Below are positions 8,716 to 18,217 of a stretch of 64,000 nt of DNA, in pieces (position 1 is the stretch's first letter; each line of letters opens with the position of its first letter). The stretch comes from an uncultured Granulosicoccaceae bacterium. GTDB lineage: Bacteria; Pseudomonadota; Gammaproteobacteria; Granulosicoccales; Granulosicoccaceae. The DNA lies in contig CAKZUP010000065.1 of the NCBI GenBank assembly GCA_937922945.1, positions 1-64,000 on the forward strand. Reading direction: 5' to 3'. The position numbers and the translations under genes are program-made. The notes under the pieces were generated by a model. The model ran no database searches, was not told the origin of the DNA, and saw only the letters and a list, made by a program, of their open reading frames with translations.

Positions 8716-9915
8716 CTAAAAAAAAGCCCGTTGAACAAACCAGTAAAGGCCTACTAATCCAATAAGGCCAGAAGCGGGCCTTGTAATGAGTTTTTTATAG
8801 TAAGACTTCCTGCTGAACCAAAAACCTACGGTGAATAGGCAGATGGCGACTACTGTCAGCTGCCCTAGTTCTACACCAAGATTAAATCCCACTAGGGCGA
8901 TCAGAAAATTAGTGCTGTCATGGCCAACATCGTCTAATACGCTGGCAAAACCCAGCCCGTGTAGTAGACCAAAAACAAACACAATAGCGATACGCCACTT
9001 ACCTAAGCGACTAAAGAACAGGTTTTCGATGCAAATAACGACTATCGATAACGCGATTAAAGGTTCAACAACGGATGGAGATATTCTGAGTACCCCTGTT
9101 GCGCCCAAGGCCAACGTAATACTGTGGGCCAGCGTGAATACGGTTGCCTGCACAGCCAAAGATTGCCATTTTGTGGTTAACAGAAACAGGCCCACAATAA
9201 ACAAAATGTGGTCCAAACCCTTTGGAAGTATGTGTTCGAATCCAATCACGATATAGTTAGCCAAGTTATGCCATCGTGATTGTTTCGTTGGTTTAGTAAA
9301 CTGAATAAGATCCGTTTGTTGGCCCGGTGATAGCAGTATGGCGAAGTCCAAGGGGCCGGTTTCATTATTAGCTCGAACAATAACTTCACCGAATGCATCA
9401 CTCCACTGCCATCTCAACGCAGACGTACCGGGCTTCAATTCAGCATAAAGTTTGATGCGGGAATCTCGCGGTACATCGGTGTTGCCCACTGACGGAATAT
9501 CGATTGATTCAAACTTAAGTTCAACATTGTTTCCATTTGAGTCAGTTATTTGTATTGCTGAAACAAAGCGCTCGCGAAACAGCTCGAATTCTGAGCGCAA
9601 GCGATTTTCATCCAGTGATCTGAGCTGTTTATATACCCCCGCATTCTGCGACAAATCGGTGTTGTCATGCTCAGGTTCTATACCTGCAATTAGACTCTCC
9701 AAATTGACCAGAGCGTCAATACCAAGACCCTTGTCTTGCAACTCGGTCTGCGAAATGGAGTAAGTTAATTCCACGATTGCTGGTCGCAGTTCGTGCGCTT
9801 GTGTCGCGCTGGGTAGTGCTATCATCCAAAGGAAGAATAAGACGCAATAGGCCAACCGAAGAGTCAATCTGGACCGGGTGGTGAGTTTGGCGCGGTGGTG
9901 TTCTTTACCTAACAT
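8716..9915 (-). CDS. HupE/UreJ-family membrane protein
   Basis: 399-aa polytopic membrane protein with a HupE/UreJ-type C-terminal domain. A signal peptide ends at TQA-HELRPA, a periplasmic domain covers about 43-225, then six or seven membrane helices follow. The helices carry the family's histidine motifs: GFEHILPKGLDHILFI, TLAHSITL and LLHGLGFASVL. HupE and UreJ proteins are linked to nickel or cobalt handling in characterised cases, but the longer signal-peptide-bearing class found here is uncharacterised. The gene starts directly after the stop of the DUF4198 gene, implying one operon. No hydrogenase or urease genes are present in the window, so the metal is unknown. Confidence 0.82.
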   Translation of the reverse strand: MLGKEHHRAKLTTRSRLTLRLAYCVLFFLWMIALPSATQAHELRPAIVELTYSISQTELQDKGLGIDALVNLESLIAGIEPEHDNTDLSQNAGVYKQLRSLDENRLRSEFELFRERFVSAIQITDSNGNNVELKFESIDIPSVGNTDVPRDSRIKLYAELKPGTSALRWQWSDAFGEVIVRANNETGPLDFAILLSPGQQTDLIQFTKPTKQSRWHNLANYIVIGFEHILPKGLDHILFIVGLFLLTTKWQSLAVQATVFTLAHSITLALGATGVLRISPSVVEPLIALSIVVICIENLFFSRLGKWRIAIVFVFGLLHGLGFASVLDDVGHDSTNFLIALVGFNLGVELGQLTVVAICLFTVGFWFSRKSYYKKLITRPASGLIGLVGLYWFVQRAFF

Positions 9916-10743
9916 CTAACGCTCGAACGTAAACGATGCCCAGTAGCTTTGCCAGTGAGCTTCAGCACTCTCTGGCTCCACAACATGTACAGCGTTTAGC
10001 ATGTAGTCACCTTCGCCTAGTAGCTTGAAGCTAGCAATGCCCATGGGGTCGGTTAGAGTAGTTAGTCGAATGGATTGTGTCCCTTTCCAAAAAAACTCAA
10101 CCTGGCGTCCTTCTAGCGGTTTACCCTCGTACAACAACTTAGCGCTTATACTGCCCGCCGCACGAAACGGGTCCTCTAAAAGCACCAATTCAAACGTTGC
10201 CTTGGACGGCGCAAGAACAGAACCCGCTTCGGTTGCTTTTATTGGTGATGGTGCTTCTGCCTCAAGAACCACCTGTATCAATGTCTTTGCGGATCGCGTA
10301 TAGCTCTCCTCAATGCCTTGTTTCGGCAGTTTTCGAGCAGAATGACGATCAGCAACGTTCACTAAGCCGTGATAATCCAGAAAATCAGTAAAATCTTTCC
10401 AATCGTTATAGGTCAGATATTTCGGATTCGTGTCCACGCTAATAGCGTGGAGGCCAGCGGTATTGAAAGCGATGTTAATGGCAGGATAATCACCCAGTCG
10501 TCCATCATATTGCTCTGTTCCATGCGTGTTTGCAACTGAGATAGATTGATACTGGCTGCCATCGTAGGGGAACGATGCCCCTGAAAAGCGCTCCCCATTT
10601 CTAATGTCTACAATCGCTGATTCACCCAGCGTTATCGAAGAATCAATCGGGTCCAGCCAGTATTCATGAGCGTCCAGCGAAGAGGTAGCGAAAACCAGGG
10701 TTGTTACCAAAGCCCATCGAGTTTTGGTCATGCTTGAAATCAT
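9916..10743 (-). CDS. DUF4198 periplasmic protein
   Basis: 275-aa exported protein; the signal peptide ends at SLDA-HEYWLDP, so the mature protein begins with the His-Glu-Tyr-Trp typical of DUF4198, a family near NikM-type nickel-uptake components. Two beta-sandwich-like parts are suggested: an N-terminal substrate-like domain and a C-terminal Ig-like part (GKPLEGRQVEFFWKG...TDPMGIASFKLLGEGDYML). The ATG at 10743 has AGGA 5 nt upstream. It is directly followed by the HupE/UreJ-like gene; together they look like a two-gene metal-related envelope unit, which is inference from family relations only. Confidence 0.8.
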   Translation of the reverse strand: MISSMTKTRWALVTTLVFATSSLDAHEYWLDPIDSSITLGESAIVDIRNGERFSGASFPYDGSQYQSISVANTHGTEQYDGRLGDYPAINIAFNTAGLHAISVDTNPKYLTYNDWKDFTDFLDYHGLVNVADRHSARKLPKQGIEESYTRSAKTLIQVVLEAEAPSPIKATEAGSVLAPSKATFELVLLEDPFRAAGSISAKLLYEGKPLEGRQVEFFWKGTQSIRLTTLTDPMGIASFKLLGEGDYMLNAVHVVEPESAEAHWQSYWASFTFER

Positions 10744-10989
10744 TCATTTCCTGTTTAGCTTATCTGCTTGCCAGCCAAGCAGCGATAGCTGAAATTGTAC
10801 GGAAACCGACAAGTACGACAGATGGACAGGCGACCGTTTATGTGTGTTAGGCAGAGACTTCTGCTATTCCAACCTATTTACGTGAATAGTACACATTTGG
10901 ATGCGACCGCTAGCTGAAACGGTAACCGCACATTCACCAATAGCCGGTTTTTCCAGCTAAATATCGAAATATCACTGCATTAGAAAACG

Positions 10990-12636
10990 TTATTGATTAT
11001 GGATAGTTAGCTGTGGATACGGAATATCCCAGTTCTCTCTGGTGCAAGTATCAACACAAGCTTGTTGAATAATTCGACTAACTTTGAAATACGAGCGAAC
11101 AGCGGCGCTGGTCATGGTGACACACACCCAGTAGTCGAGTGATGAAGCGCCAGCCTCTTTGAGTTCGACTGCGACAGACACCACGTGCTCATTGAAATCG
11201 GTATTCGCTAGTGATTTGGCTACGGCTTCTTTCAATTTCATGGGAATGCTGTCGTTGCTTATGCTTTGGTGCGTGTATCCGACACCAAACGTGCCCGTTA
11301 TAGCGAAATTATCGCCTCTTGAGAGGTTGTCGAAGGTCATGCCGTAGAAATCTGCTGCTGGAACAGAGGTTTTGGTGCCGACCAGGTTTTGCAGTTGAAC
11401 CAGCTCTGTGGTCTGCTCCAGTACTTCCAGAAGTTTGCCATCCGAAAGCATAATATAGTCTCCCTTTGAAGCGGGGAACCAAACCTCTTTACCAGCCGGT
11501 CTCGATACCATACCCATCATGTTCTCAAGCGGTAAACGAATAACACCGGTCAATTCAGGATTTTTAAGTATCGTGTGCATGTTCAGTGCAGTGACGCGAA
11601 AGGGCAGTCCGTTGTAAACCACTCGTTCATCCTCACGAATAGAGCCAAGATTCAGGAGCAGCCTTGCCTCAGCGATAAACTTGGGTATAGCGTGCCTTAG
11701 TCCAAGCAAAGTAGCACCAGCAATCAGAAATGATGCGCCAAGCAATAGCACATCTCCTCGTACATAAAACACCACTATGACGGCAATCGCCATTAACAGA
11801 ACGGTAAAAATGCTGAATGCATATTGAACCAATCGTTGACGAGTCCGAAAGGTTTTTACCGCTTCACCACGCGATTTAGTCAGTAACAACTTAGTGAGAA
11901 ACTTCGATAAATACCAAACGGTCATGGCGGATATAACCGCTATAAGCAAAGTTAATCCTCTACCTGTTATAAAGCCAACAACCCCTGATTTAATCGATTG
12001 AAAAATATTACCGTCATTTTTTTGCAGGTTTTCAAGCCTTACTTTAGCAATATCAATACTTCTGCCAAATTCAAGTGCTGTGTCCTTCCATGTTGCTTGC
12101 AGTTCAGTGAGTGATTGCTTGGTGACGTCGTCGGTGGCGAGCGTCAGGCTCTCATCAATAGCTGCGACGGCTTCATTCGCGGCAAGCAGTTTTTCACTGT
12201 CTGTTTGGATTTGTGTTCTTAACGCCTCAATTTTGCGCGGTTTCTCAGTGAGTGCTTGCAAGTTGCGTATGATCGGCATCATTACTTGCGTCATCTCCGT
12301 GCGCCAATCGAACTCACTGGATGTAGTATTAAAAATGCCCAAATCGACAGACCCTACGGCCAGTTGCTCAAACGTCTCTCGAGCTTCGGAAATTTCGCTA
12401 TTTGTCTCTGCTAGCTCGGCTTCAAGTTCAGCAACATCATCTGGCCCTGCGACAAGAATTCTCTCTCGCAGCACTTTTCTCTCTGCCAATTTTGAATCCA
12501 GAACCGCTTGAATAATATTGAGTTGTTCAGATCGATTGCTATTTGATGCATCGACTGCGCTTTGGGCAAAGACTGGGCCGAAATAGAATGAAATTAGCAG
12601 GGTGACAAGAATTCGAATTGATATATTATTTTTCAT
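10990..12636 (-). CDS. MscS-family mechanosensitive channel with periplasmic coiled-coil domain
   Basis: 548-aa membrane protein. A signal peptide (ends FA-QSAVDA) is followed by a long charged, coiled-coil periplasmic region (about 30-215), three membrane helices (about 222-245, 268-290, 293-315) and an MscS-like beta and alpha/beta cytosolic part (VRGDVLLLGASFLIAGATLLGLRHAIPKFIAEARLLL onwards). The pore helix is less Gly/Ala-regular than in MscS of E. coli, so it may be a regulated or non-canonical channel. It stands alone on the minus strand between gaps of about 230-250 bp. Confidence 0.78.
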   Translation of the reverse strand: MKNNISIRILVTLLISFYFGPVFAQSAVDASNSNRSEQLNIIQAVLDSKLAERKVLRERILVAGPDDVAELEAELAETNSEISEARETFEQLAVGSVDLGIFNTTSSEFDWRTEMTQVMMPIIRNLQALTEKPRKIEALRTQIQTDSEKLLAANEAVAAIDESLTLATDDVTKQSLTELQATWKDTALEFGRSIDIAKVRLENLQKNDGNIFQSIKSGVVGFITGRGLTLLIAVISAMTVWYLSKFLTKLLLTKSRGEAVKTFRTRQRLVQYAFSIFTVLLMAIAVIVVFYVRGDVLLLGASFLIAGATLLGLRHAIPKFIAEARLLLNLGSIREDERVVYNGLPFRVTALNMHTILKNPELTGVIRLPLENMMGMVSRPAGKEVWFPASKGDYIMLSDGKLLEVLEQTTELVQLQNLVGTKTSVPAADFYGMTFDNLSRGDNFAITGTFGVGYTHQSISNDSIPMKLKEAVAKSLANTDFNEHVVSVAVELKEAGASSLDYWVCVTMTSAAVRSYFKVSRIIQQACVDTCTRENWDIPYPQLTIHNQ

Positions 12637-12805
12637 AATTTCACTGTTTTAAATTGGCCTTGCTCTAATCTGGCCTGATACGCGACTTCGAAATACTGTT
12701 GTCCACGGCGAGCTTATCAGATAGTTAGAAACAATTGCAAAACTGCAAAAACGGCGGGAAGTAGGGATCGATTGGCGGTTGCAGAATTTACTTACGCTTA
12801 AAAAG

Positions 12806-12828
12806 CAGGCTGGCAAAATGCCAGCCTG
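12806..12828 (-). terminator. Rho-independent terminator of the BON gene
   Basis: A perfect 9-bp stem (CAGGCTGGC / GCCAGCCTG) with a 5-nt loop lies about 35 nt past the BON gene stop. On the minus strand it is followed by CTTTTTAAG, a classic intrinsic terminator. Confidence 0.85.
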
Positions 12829-12862
12829 AATTTGGTGGAGGAGATTTTGTTGCGGGTTAAAC

Positions 12863-13135
12863 TTAGTTGGACAAAGTAGTCAGATCTACCACACGATCGA
12901 TACCAGTATTTGCCTTCGCTGCCTGTATGGCGCGAGTTTTGTCTGTAGCGGTCTCAAAGTATCCGGTAATCGTGGCAACGTCATTCTCTACATTGACAAA
13001 CACATTACTACCCGAACCGCCTGCTCGAAGCACGTCCTGAGTCACATTGCTTTTCGATACCATGGCAGCGGCGGGGCCCGCCAATAGAGCAGTTAATGCG
13101 ATCGTGGTGGTTATAGTCCTAATTGAGTTTTTCAT
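12863..13135 (-). CDS. Small periplasmic BON-domain protein
   Basis: 90-aa protein with a signal peptide (ends PAAA-MVSK). A single BON domain is seen in the pattern NVFVNVENDVATITGYFETATDKTRAIQAAKAN...VVDLTTL. BON domains are thought to bind phospholipid or support envelope integrity (OsmY-like). It is monocistronic, with its own terminator and a long upstream gap. An osmotic- or envelope-stress role is a family-level guess. Confidence 0.88.
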   Translation of the reverse strand: MKNSIRTITTTIALTALLAGPAAAMVSKSNVTQDVLRAGGSGSNVFVNVENDVATITGYFETATDKTRAIQAAKANTGIDRVVDLTTLSN

Positions 13136-13874
13136 AGTGTCTGGCTCTCCTGAAATAAGATCAATTGAAAAAGTTACAAAGTCGTTTCATTTTTCTGAGT
13201 GGTAGTAATGACCCGTTATGAAAACAGTATCGGGAACGTAGTTTTCCACACCATTGCTGAGTATTTACGTTTTTGTAAAGTAATTGCCATTGCCACTAAT
13301 AATATGGCCTAGCTCTCATTTTAGGATTGTGCAGACATAAAGGTCGCCGTGAATATCAATATCGCTCAGTCAATTTTGCTAGTGGGTCGTATTTGACGCA
13401 TAACGAGAATACTCAACCCAGTTATCATTCCGCGGCAGACTGTAGTCAAGGAATAGAAGCCCATAGTAAGCAAGAGGAAAATCGACATGTACACATGGCT
13501 TGTTCTTTGTGCGTGTGCTTATACGCAAGATGAGATTAGGTTAAAGTTTATTTAGCTCATTGCTTGCGTCTAGCCTATCTAGTGTTTGCTAAGTTAGTGG
13601 TGGGAAGCATTCTAGATATCCATGCAAACCGTCGACACACATTAAGTGCGCAAAATTTGGCGCTGCGATAGCCAAAGCGTGGTAGTACTGCGTATTCCAA
13701 TCGCCTGCATGTGCCGCATGCCGGATTTCCTAATGAAACGGCGCAAAGTGCCGACGAATAACCTATGTTTAATAGAACGGGTTATGGTAAACGCAGTTGT
13801 ACACAATACTCAATCCGCTCGTGGGTTGCTGCGAAAGGCGCCTTCATTAACGTATATGGTGCCATTAGATTCCT
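13136..13874. other. 739-bp intergenic stretch without a supported gene
   Basis: It lies between the divergent BON and allA genes and should contain both promoters. Short open frames exist, one running into allA from 13646, but none has family resemblance, a good ribosome-binding site or plausible composition. I see no tRNA, strong hairpin or operator of the TGT-N12-ACA type here. It could be decayed sequence. Confidence 0.5.
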
Positions 13875-14369
13875 ATGATAACGCTACAGTACGAATTGCT
13901 GACTGCCGAGGCGTTCAAGCCATACGGTGATGTTATTGAAACTAATGATGCCAAGCCAACCAGCATCAATGGCGGAAACTGTGACCGATACGACAACCTG
14001 GCGTCATTGGACATCGATAGTTCAGGAACTGCGGGAATCAGTATTTTCGATGCAAAACCCTACCGATCTCCACTTAAACTTTCCTATGTTGAGCGCCATC
14101 CATTAGGAACTCAGGCATTTATTCCGATGACCAAGGACCCATACTTTGTCATTGTCGCTGATGATATGGATGGCAAAGCACAACAGCCAACCGTATTTTT
14201 AACTAACGGCAAACAAGGTGTGAATTATGGCCGAAACATTTGGCATGGCGTCTTAACTCCAATCGTTAACCGAAGCTTGTTTACAGTCATTGATTATATC
14301 GGGAGTGAAAACAACCTTGAAGAGTATGAGTTTGAAACGCCTTACCTTATACAATCTTTTGACTCATAA
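13875..14369 (+). CDS. allA: Ureidoglycolate lyase
   Basis: 164-aa cytosolic enzyme that splits ureidoglycolate into glyoxylate and urea, a late step of allantoin/purine breakdown. Family signatures are clear: LTAEAFKPYGDVIE at the N-terminus, SPLKLSYVERHPLGTQAFIPM, and NYGRNIWHGVLTPI, which carries the metal/substrate-binding cupin residues. Length is normal for the family. It is followed after 12 nt by the ureidoglycine aminohydrolase gene, so the two form an operon covering consecutive reactions. No allantoinase, allantoate amidohydrolase, urease or purine transporter is in the window. Confidence 0.93.
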   Translation: MITLQYELLTAEAFKPYGDVIETNDAKPTSINGGNCDRYDNLASLDIDSSGTAGISIFDAKPYRSPLKLSYVERHPLGTQAFIPMTKDPYFVIVADDMDGKAQQPTVFLTNGKQGVNYGRNIWHGVLTPIVNRSLFTVIDYIGSENNLEEYEFETPYLIQSFDS

Positions 14370-14381
14370 TCGGGCTATAAG

Positions 14382-15209
14382 ATGATTGACCCAAACAGAC
14401 TGCCTGTTCGACATGGTGATGTTCCTCCGCAGCGCACTTTACTTGATGGTAGAGCAATAGTAACGGAGGCTTATACCGTCATTCCACGCGGCTCAATGAC
14501 AGATATTGTCAACAGCCGGTTACCATTTTGGGAAAACACACTCTTATGGATTCTTGCTTGCCCCATCCCGGGTTTCAGCAGTACTTTTTCGCACTATTTA
14601 GTTGAAATAGAAGCCGGTGGTGGGAGTAACACACCTGAAACCGAAGACGGCGTGGAATCCACACTTTTTGTCACCTCTGGCAACCTAACGCTTACTGTCA
14701 ATGGTGAATCTCACGAACTCGAATGCGGTAGTTTCGTCTATTTGCCACCAAGTGCTGACTGGTCACTCTTTAACACAGGCTCGCAACAAGCCGGGTTTCA
14801 TTGGTTCAGAAAGCCTTATCGGTATGTGAAAGGCTTGGATGAACCTGATGTTATTGTTCTGCAGGAAAGCGACGTTAAGCCTTATATCATGCCAGATAGC
14901 AATGGTTGGTCAACCAAGCGCTTCGTGGACAAAACCGACTTACGCCACGATATGCACATTACTATCGTCAGCTTTGAACCCGGCGCAGTAATCCCGTTTA
15001 TGGAATCACACGTGATGGAACATGGTTTGTATGTGCTGGAGGGGAAGGGTGTCTACAAGCTCAACCAAGACTGGATAGAGGTTGAAGCAGGCGATTACAT
15101 GTGGCTAAGAGCGTACTGTCCGCAGGCCTGCTATTCAGGCGGCGATGGTACCTTTCGATATCTTCTGTATAAGGATGTCAATCGACACCCATCATTTACT
15201 AGTAGCTAG
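14382..15209 (+). CDS. allE: (S)-ureidoglycine aminohydrolase (bicupin)
   Basis: 275-aa bicupin that releases ammonia from (S)-ureidoglycine to give (S)-ureidoglycolate, the substrate of the AllA encoded just upstream. The N-terminal cupin (about 60-135; STLFVTSGNLTLTVNGESHELECGSFVYLPP) is followed by the catalytic Mn-type cupin (about 195-265; FEPGAVIPFMESHVMEHGLYVLEGKG...LNQDW). The conserved glutamate, histidine and Asn-x-Asp-Trp stretch are present. The symbol follows E. coli AllE (YlbA). Confidence 0.9.
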   Translation: MIDPNRLPVRHGDVPPQRTLLDGRAIVTEAYTVIPRGSMTDIVNSRLPFWENTLLWILACPIPGFSSTFSHYLVEIEAGGGSNTPETEDGVESTLFVTSGNLTLTVNGESHELECGSFVYLPPSADWSLFNTGSQQAGFHWFRKPYRYVKGLDEPDVIVLQESDVKPYIMPDSNGWSTKRFVDKTDLRHDMHITIVSFEPGAVIPFMESHVMEHGLYVLEGKGVYKLNQDWIEVEAGDYMWLRAYCPQACYSGGDGTFRYLLYKDVNRHPSFTSS

Positions 15210-15391
15210 TCAGCCTTTTAGGCAATACAAACAAGAATTAGAAAGCGATCATTTGGACACCCATCTAACATACCGCTAATTCAATTACCACCTGCTCAGT
15301 TAACCCCGTTACCCATCGGTGCCCGATTCAGATTTAAGTCGATGTGACGATAAATGTGATCCATACCAGTAAGTAACAGTAGGGTTGACTC

Positions 15392-16573
15392 ATGTCATCA
15401 GCTGGAAAAAAGCCACTCATGCAGGGTTATCTGTTTTGCTGCGTCGCGGCAATCCTTGTACTGCTCAGTGCCAGCACGCACGCAGTCACGTTTTCAACCA
15501 AGCAAGATATCCGGATGCTTATCGACCAGAAAATGCGCATTGACGGCATCCCTGGTGTGTCATTTGCGGTTGTGCAGCATGGCCAGCTTGCCTGGGCTGA
15601 TGCCATAGGTCTTGCCAATGTAGAACACGCAACAGAGGCACATGTTGGCACCGTTTATCGTTCGGCCTCCATAGTTAAGCCACTCACGGCCACAGCGATA
15701 CTACAACTCCACCAGGCAAACAAGCTCGATCTTGATGCACCGGTTTGGCAATACTGCGCTGAATTTCCAGAAAAGCCTGAAGTGGTAACGGTTCGACAGC
15801 TTCTTACTCACACAGGCGGGGTGCGTTCTTACGCTATGCCTTGGTCAAGATATGAGGCCGAGCTATACAGTGCTAAACGGTATGAGAGCGTGACCGAGGC
15901 GTTGTCGATATTCGCCGGCGATTTGTTATTGCATGAGCCGGGCAGCACTTACAAGTACACATCTTATGGCTATAACGTTTTAGGCTGCATTATCGAATCG
16001 ATTACCGGGACTACTTACGAGAATCACCTTGAACAGTACATATTGAAACCTTCCACAATGACTTCGACATTGGCCGAGAGAACCGAGGACATTGTTCGTG
16101 ATCGCGCAGGCTTGTATAAACGAAATTCAAAAGGTCGTTTGGTCAATGAGAAAACGGTTGACCTGACAAATAAAATACCCAGCGGCGGCATGCTCACCAC
16201 AGCAACCGACTTGGCTCGGTTTGCAGCTTCGTATATGAGCGGTAGCTTGTTGTCAGATGAACTAATGGGGCAGGCCATAAAACCGGTAACCTTGTCCGAC
16301 GGCAGTCTCAGTTACTACGGCATGGGGTGGGATACCAATAGCGTGAAGCCAGAGAACAGGGCGCGTGAGATGTACCACGTTGGCGTCACACCTGGCGTTA
16401 CCGGCGTACTGTATTTGTATCCTGACGCCAAAGGTGCGGTGATCATTTTTGCCAATTTGTACAATGTGGGCGGTTTGGAAAAGCTGGCTCAGTCAATTGG
16501 AGCAACGGTTGGTTTCGACTCAACCGATGCAACCACTAATGCGCAGCTGCAAAACGCGGGTGGGACTCACTGA
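15392..16573 (+). CDS. Serine hydrolase, beta-lactamase class C family
   Basis: 393-aa exported hydrolase (signal peptide ends STHA-VTF). Catalytic motif 1 is S-x-x-K in YRSASIVKPLTA, motif 2 is the tyrosine in YTSYGYNVLG, and motif 3 is HVGVTPG, as in class C/DD-peptidase-like esterases. The natural substrate is unknown: peptidoglycan peptides, esters or D-amino acid peptides are all possible. Its 3' end overlaps the convergent TPR gene by 38 bp. Confidence 0.9.
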   Translation: MSSAGKKPLMQGYLFCCVAAILVLLSASTHAVTFSTKQDIRMLIDQKMRIDGIPGVSFAVVQHGQLAWADAIGLANVEHATEAHVGTVYRSASIVKPLTATAILQLHQANKLDLDAPVWQYCAEFPEKPEVVTVRQLLTHTGGVRSYAMPWSRYEAELYSAKRYESVTEALSIFAGDLLLHEPGSTYKYTSYGYNVLGCIIESITGTTYENHLEQYILKPSTMTSTLAERTEDIVRDRAGLYKRNSKGRLVNEKTVDLTNKIPSGGMLTTATDLARFAASYMSGSLLSDELMGQAIKPVTLSDGSLSYYGMGWDTNSVKPENRAREMYHVGVTPGVTGVLYLYPDAKGAVIIFANLYNVGGLEKLAQSIGATVGFDSTDATTNAQLQNAGGTH

Positions 16574-17585
16574 TTTGCGATAGTCGTGCGTTCGCTCGGT
16601 CTCGCAGTTGCGCAATCTCCGATTGGTTCTCTTCAGCGCCATTGGTTTCCAGTACGTCGGCTAGAGCGAGCATCATTTGCGGGTTATCCACGCGATCATT
16701 AATATCGCGATATCGACGCTCAGCCAGAGTCGTTCGCCCGGATAAAGCATCTACCTCAGCCAAATGTTCTTCAATCAGCCAATAGCCCGGAAACAGTCTA
16801 TCGGCCAAGGAGAATGCATCATATGCATCGTCGAGCTGACGCTGTTCAAGTGCTAAAATGCCATGCTGTAGGGCTAACCAAGCCTGAATATACTCAGAAT
16901 GACCAACAGTTCGCTGTTCAGCGCGCGTTAGCCATTGTGCAGCAAGGTTGTAGTCGCCGGCTTTTGCATAGGCATGTGCAACCCGCGCCGCATTTTCGAA
17001 CGATGGATTGCGACTGTTCAACGCCATTAAATGGACCAAAGCATTTTCCGTATCACCTGATTGCAATAACGCCTCACCGGTCAACTCCGCAACAAGCGTA
17101 GCGCTGTCCTTATCGATGAGCAGGTGTGATTTCATCTGTTGCAAGTCGCTGAGTGCCGCTTCTGTTCGATGTAGCGCAAGATGTATCTGCGCGCGAGACA
17201 GAAGAGGCCCTGAAGCCACTTCGCTCTTGGTAAATGCCAATGCTATGGTGTTGTCAGCACGTCGATAGTCTTCGAATTCACCCGTTAGTCGAGCTCGATC
17301 AAGGTGTGCCAAAGCAAGCCTTTCCAGATTGGGCCAGGAATTCGGAGTTTTCGCTACCAGTGCTTCTAACGACCGAATGGATTTGTTAACCCTTGCCAGT
17401 TCATGATCGAACTGTTTTCCGGATGCAGATAAATGCGATGCATTCTCGTTGAGTGCAAGCTCGCTTTTCGAGCCAACACCTGCTGCGTTCAGGCTTTTCT
17501 GACTGCCAGCGAAAAACACCATCGCGCAAACCGTAACCGCAATCAGCATCCCTGCTGTTGCGGATTTTTCTCGAAGCAGTTGCAT
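16536..17585 (-). CDS. TPR-repeat protein, exported or membrane-anchored
   Basis: 349-aa protein with an N-terminal hydrophobic segment (about 10-28) and tetratricopeptide-like helix pairs through about 55-325, for example WPNLERLALAHLDRARLTGE, ENAARVAHAYAKAGDYNLAAQWLTRAEQ and WLIEEHLAEVDALSGRTTLAERRYRDI. It starts 5 nt after the stop of the lipoprotein half of the split DUF4331 pair and is probably cotranscribed with it. TPR proteins scaffold other proteins; by position its partners would be the DUF4331 and CHRD proteins. Confidence 0.82.
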   Translation of the reverse strand: MQLLREKSATAGMLIAVTVCAMVFFAGSQKSLNAAGVGSKSELALNENASHLSASGKQFDHELARVNKSIRSLEALVAKTPNSWPNLERLALAHLDRARLTGEFEDYRRADNTIALAFTKSEVASGPLLSRAQIHLALHRTEAALSDLQQMKSHLLIDKDSATLVAELTGEALLQSGDTENALVHLMALNSRNPSFENAARVAHAYAKAGDYNLAAQWLTRAEQRTVGHSEYIQAWLALQHGILALEQRQLDDAYDAFSLADRLFPGYWLIEEHLAEVDALSGRTTLAERRYRDINDRVDNPQMMLALADVLETNGAEENQSEIAQLRDRANARLSQISESHPRFAAAH

Positions 17586-17590
17586 CGGTT

Positions 17591-18208
17591 CTAGTGAGGC
17601 GTAGCCAAAAATGGGAACGCGCCGTCGAACGATTTATCGTTTTCGGATGGATTCAATACGCCAACCAGCGCACCCGGAGCATGCGGTGCGGAGTCGCCTG
17701 TCAGTTCGAGCAGGGCAACAGCCAGAGTTACATCAATCACTGGATCGGTAAGCTGCCTGCCGTTTGGAAACCCACTGGCCTCTAACGTATTCAATTTCAA
17801 CGTATCTGGCAAGATCAACGGTACCGCAAACTCTGCGCATGTACCTGTGCCATCGCCGACGACCGTGCACGGCGTTAACCCAAGTCCCATCAGTTGCTCA
17901 TCCAGCGCACCGTGTAGGGTGGTTAGACTGGTGATGATTTCCGGTACAAACGTACCAGCAGAATCATCGGTAGGGTTCGCGTCGTTGTAATCATCTTTAC
18001 TGCTGATCAGCGCGGTCGCGATCGCTGGCATACCCATTCGATCAACGCGGGTATAGGCGGACACGTCGGTGGTATCAAAATTGAACGTGGCTACGCTGGG
18101 TACATCACCATTACCATCACTATCACTGTCATCGTCGCTACTGCACGCCGATAACATAAAAGCAGAGATCGCCACGATGCTTAAAGACTTAACTATTAAT
18201 GTTTTCAT
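17591..18208 (-). CDS. DUF4331 C-terminal-half lipoprotein
   Basis: 205-aa lipoprotein (lipobox LSAC, cysteine near residue 22, followed by an Asp/Ser-rich linker). The segment YTRVDRMGMPAIATALISSKDDYND corresponds to YTQVSRLSNPLVNEVVI...PDKNKFN of the full-length DUF4331 protein at 4542-6122. The end NGRQLTDPVIDVTLAVALL...DGAFPFLATPH likewise matches the full-length C-terminus. It is therefore the second half of a DUF4331 fold, separately exported and lipid-anchored. It begins 9 nt after the gene for the first half. Confidence 0.8.
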   Translation of the reverse strand: MKTLIVKSLSIVAISAFMLSACSSDDDSDSDGNGDVPSVATFNFDTTDVSAYTRVDRMGMPAIATALISSKDDYNDANPTDDSAGTFVPEIITSLTTLHGALDEQLMGLGLTPCTVVGDGTGTCAEFAVPLILPDTLKLNTLEASGFPNGRQLTDPVIDVTLAVALLELTGDSAPHAPGALVGVLNPSENDKSFDGAFPFLATPH

Positions 18209-18217
18209 GGTGTCTCC

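Noticed and set aside
8713-8729. Terminator GGGCT-A7-AGCCC at the HupE gene end
   Set aside because: The 5-bp stem overlaps the stop codon and lacks a following T-run on either strand, so it is too weak to call.
13646-13930. 94-codon open frame before allA
   Set aside because: It runs into allA in another frame, has no ribosome-binding site and no recognisable protein features, so it is treated as chance.
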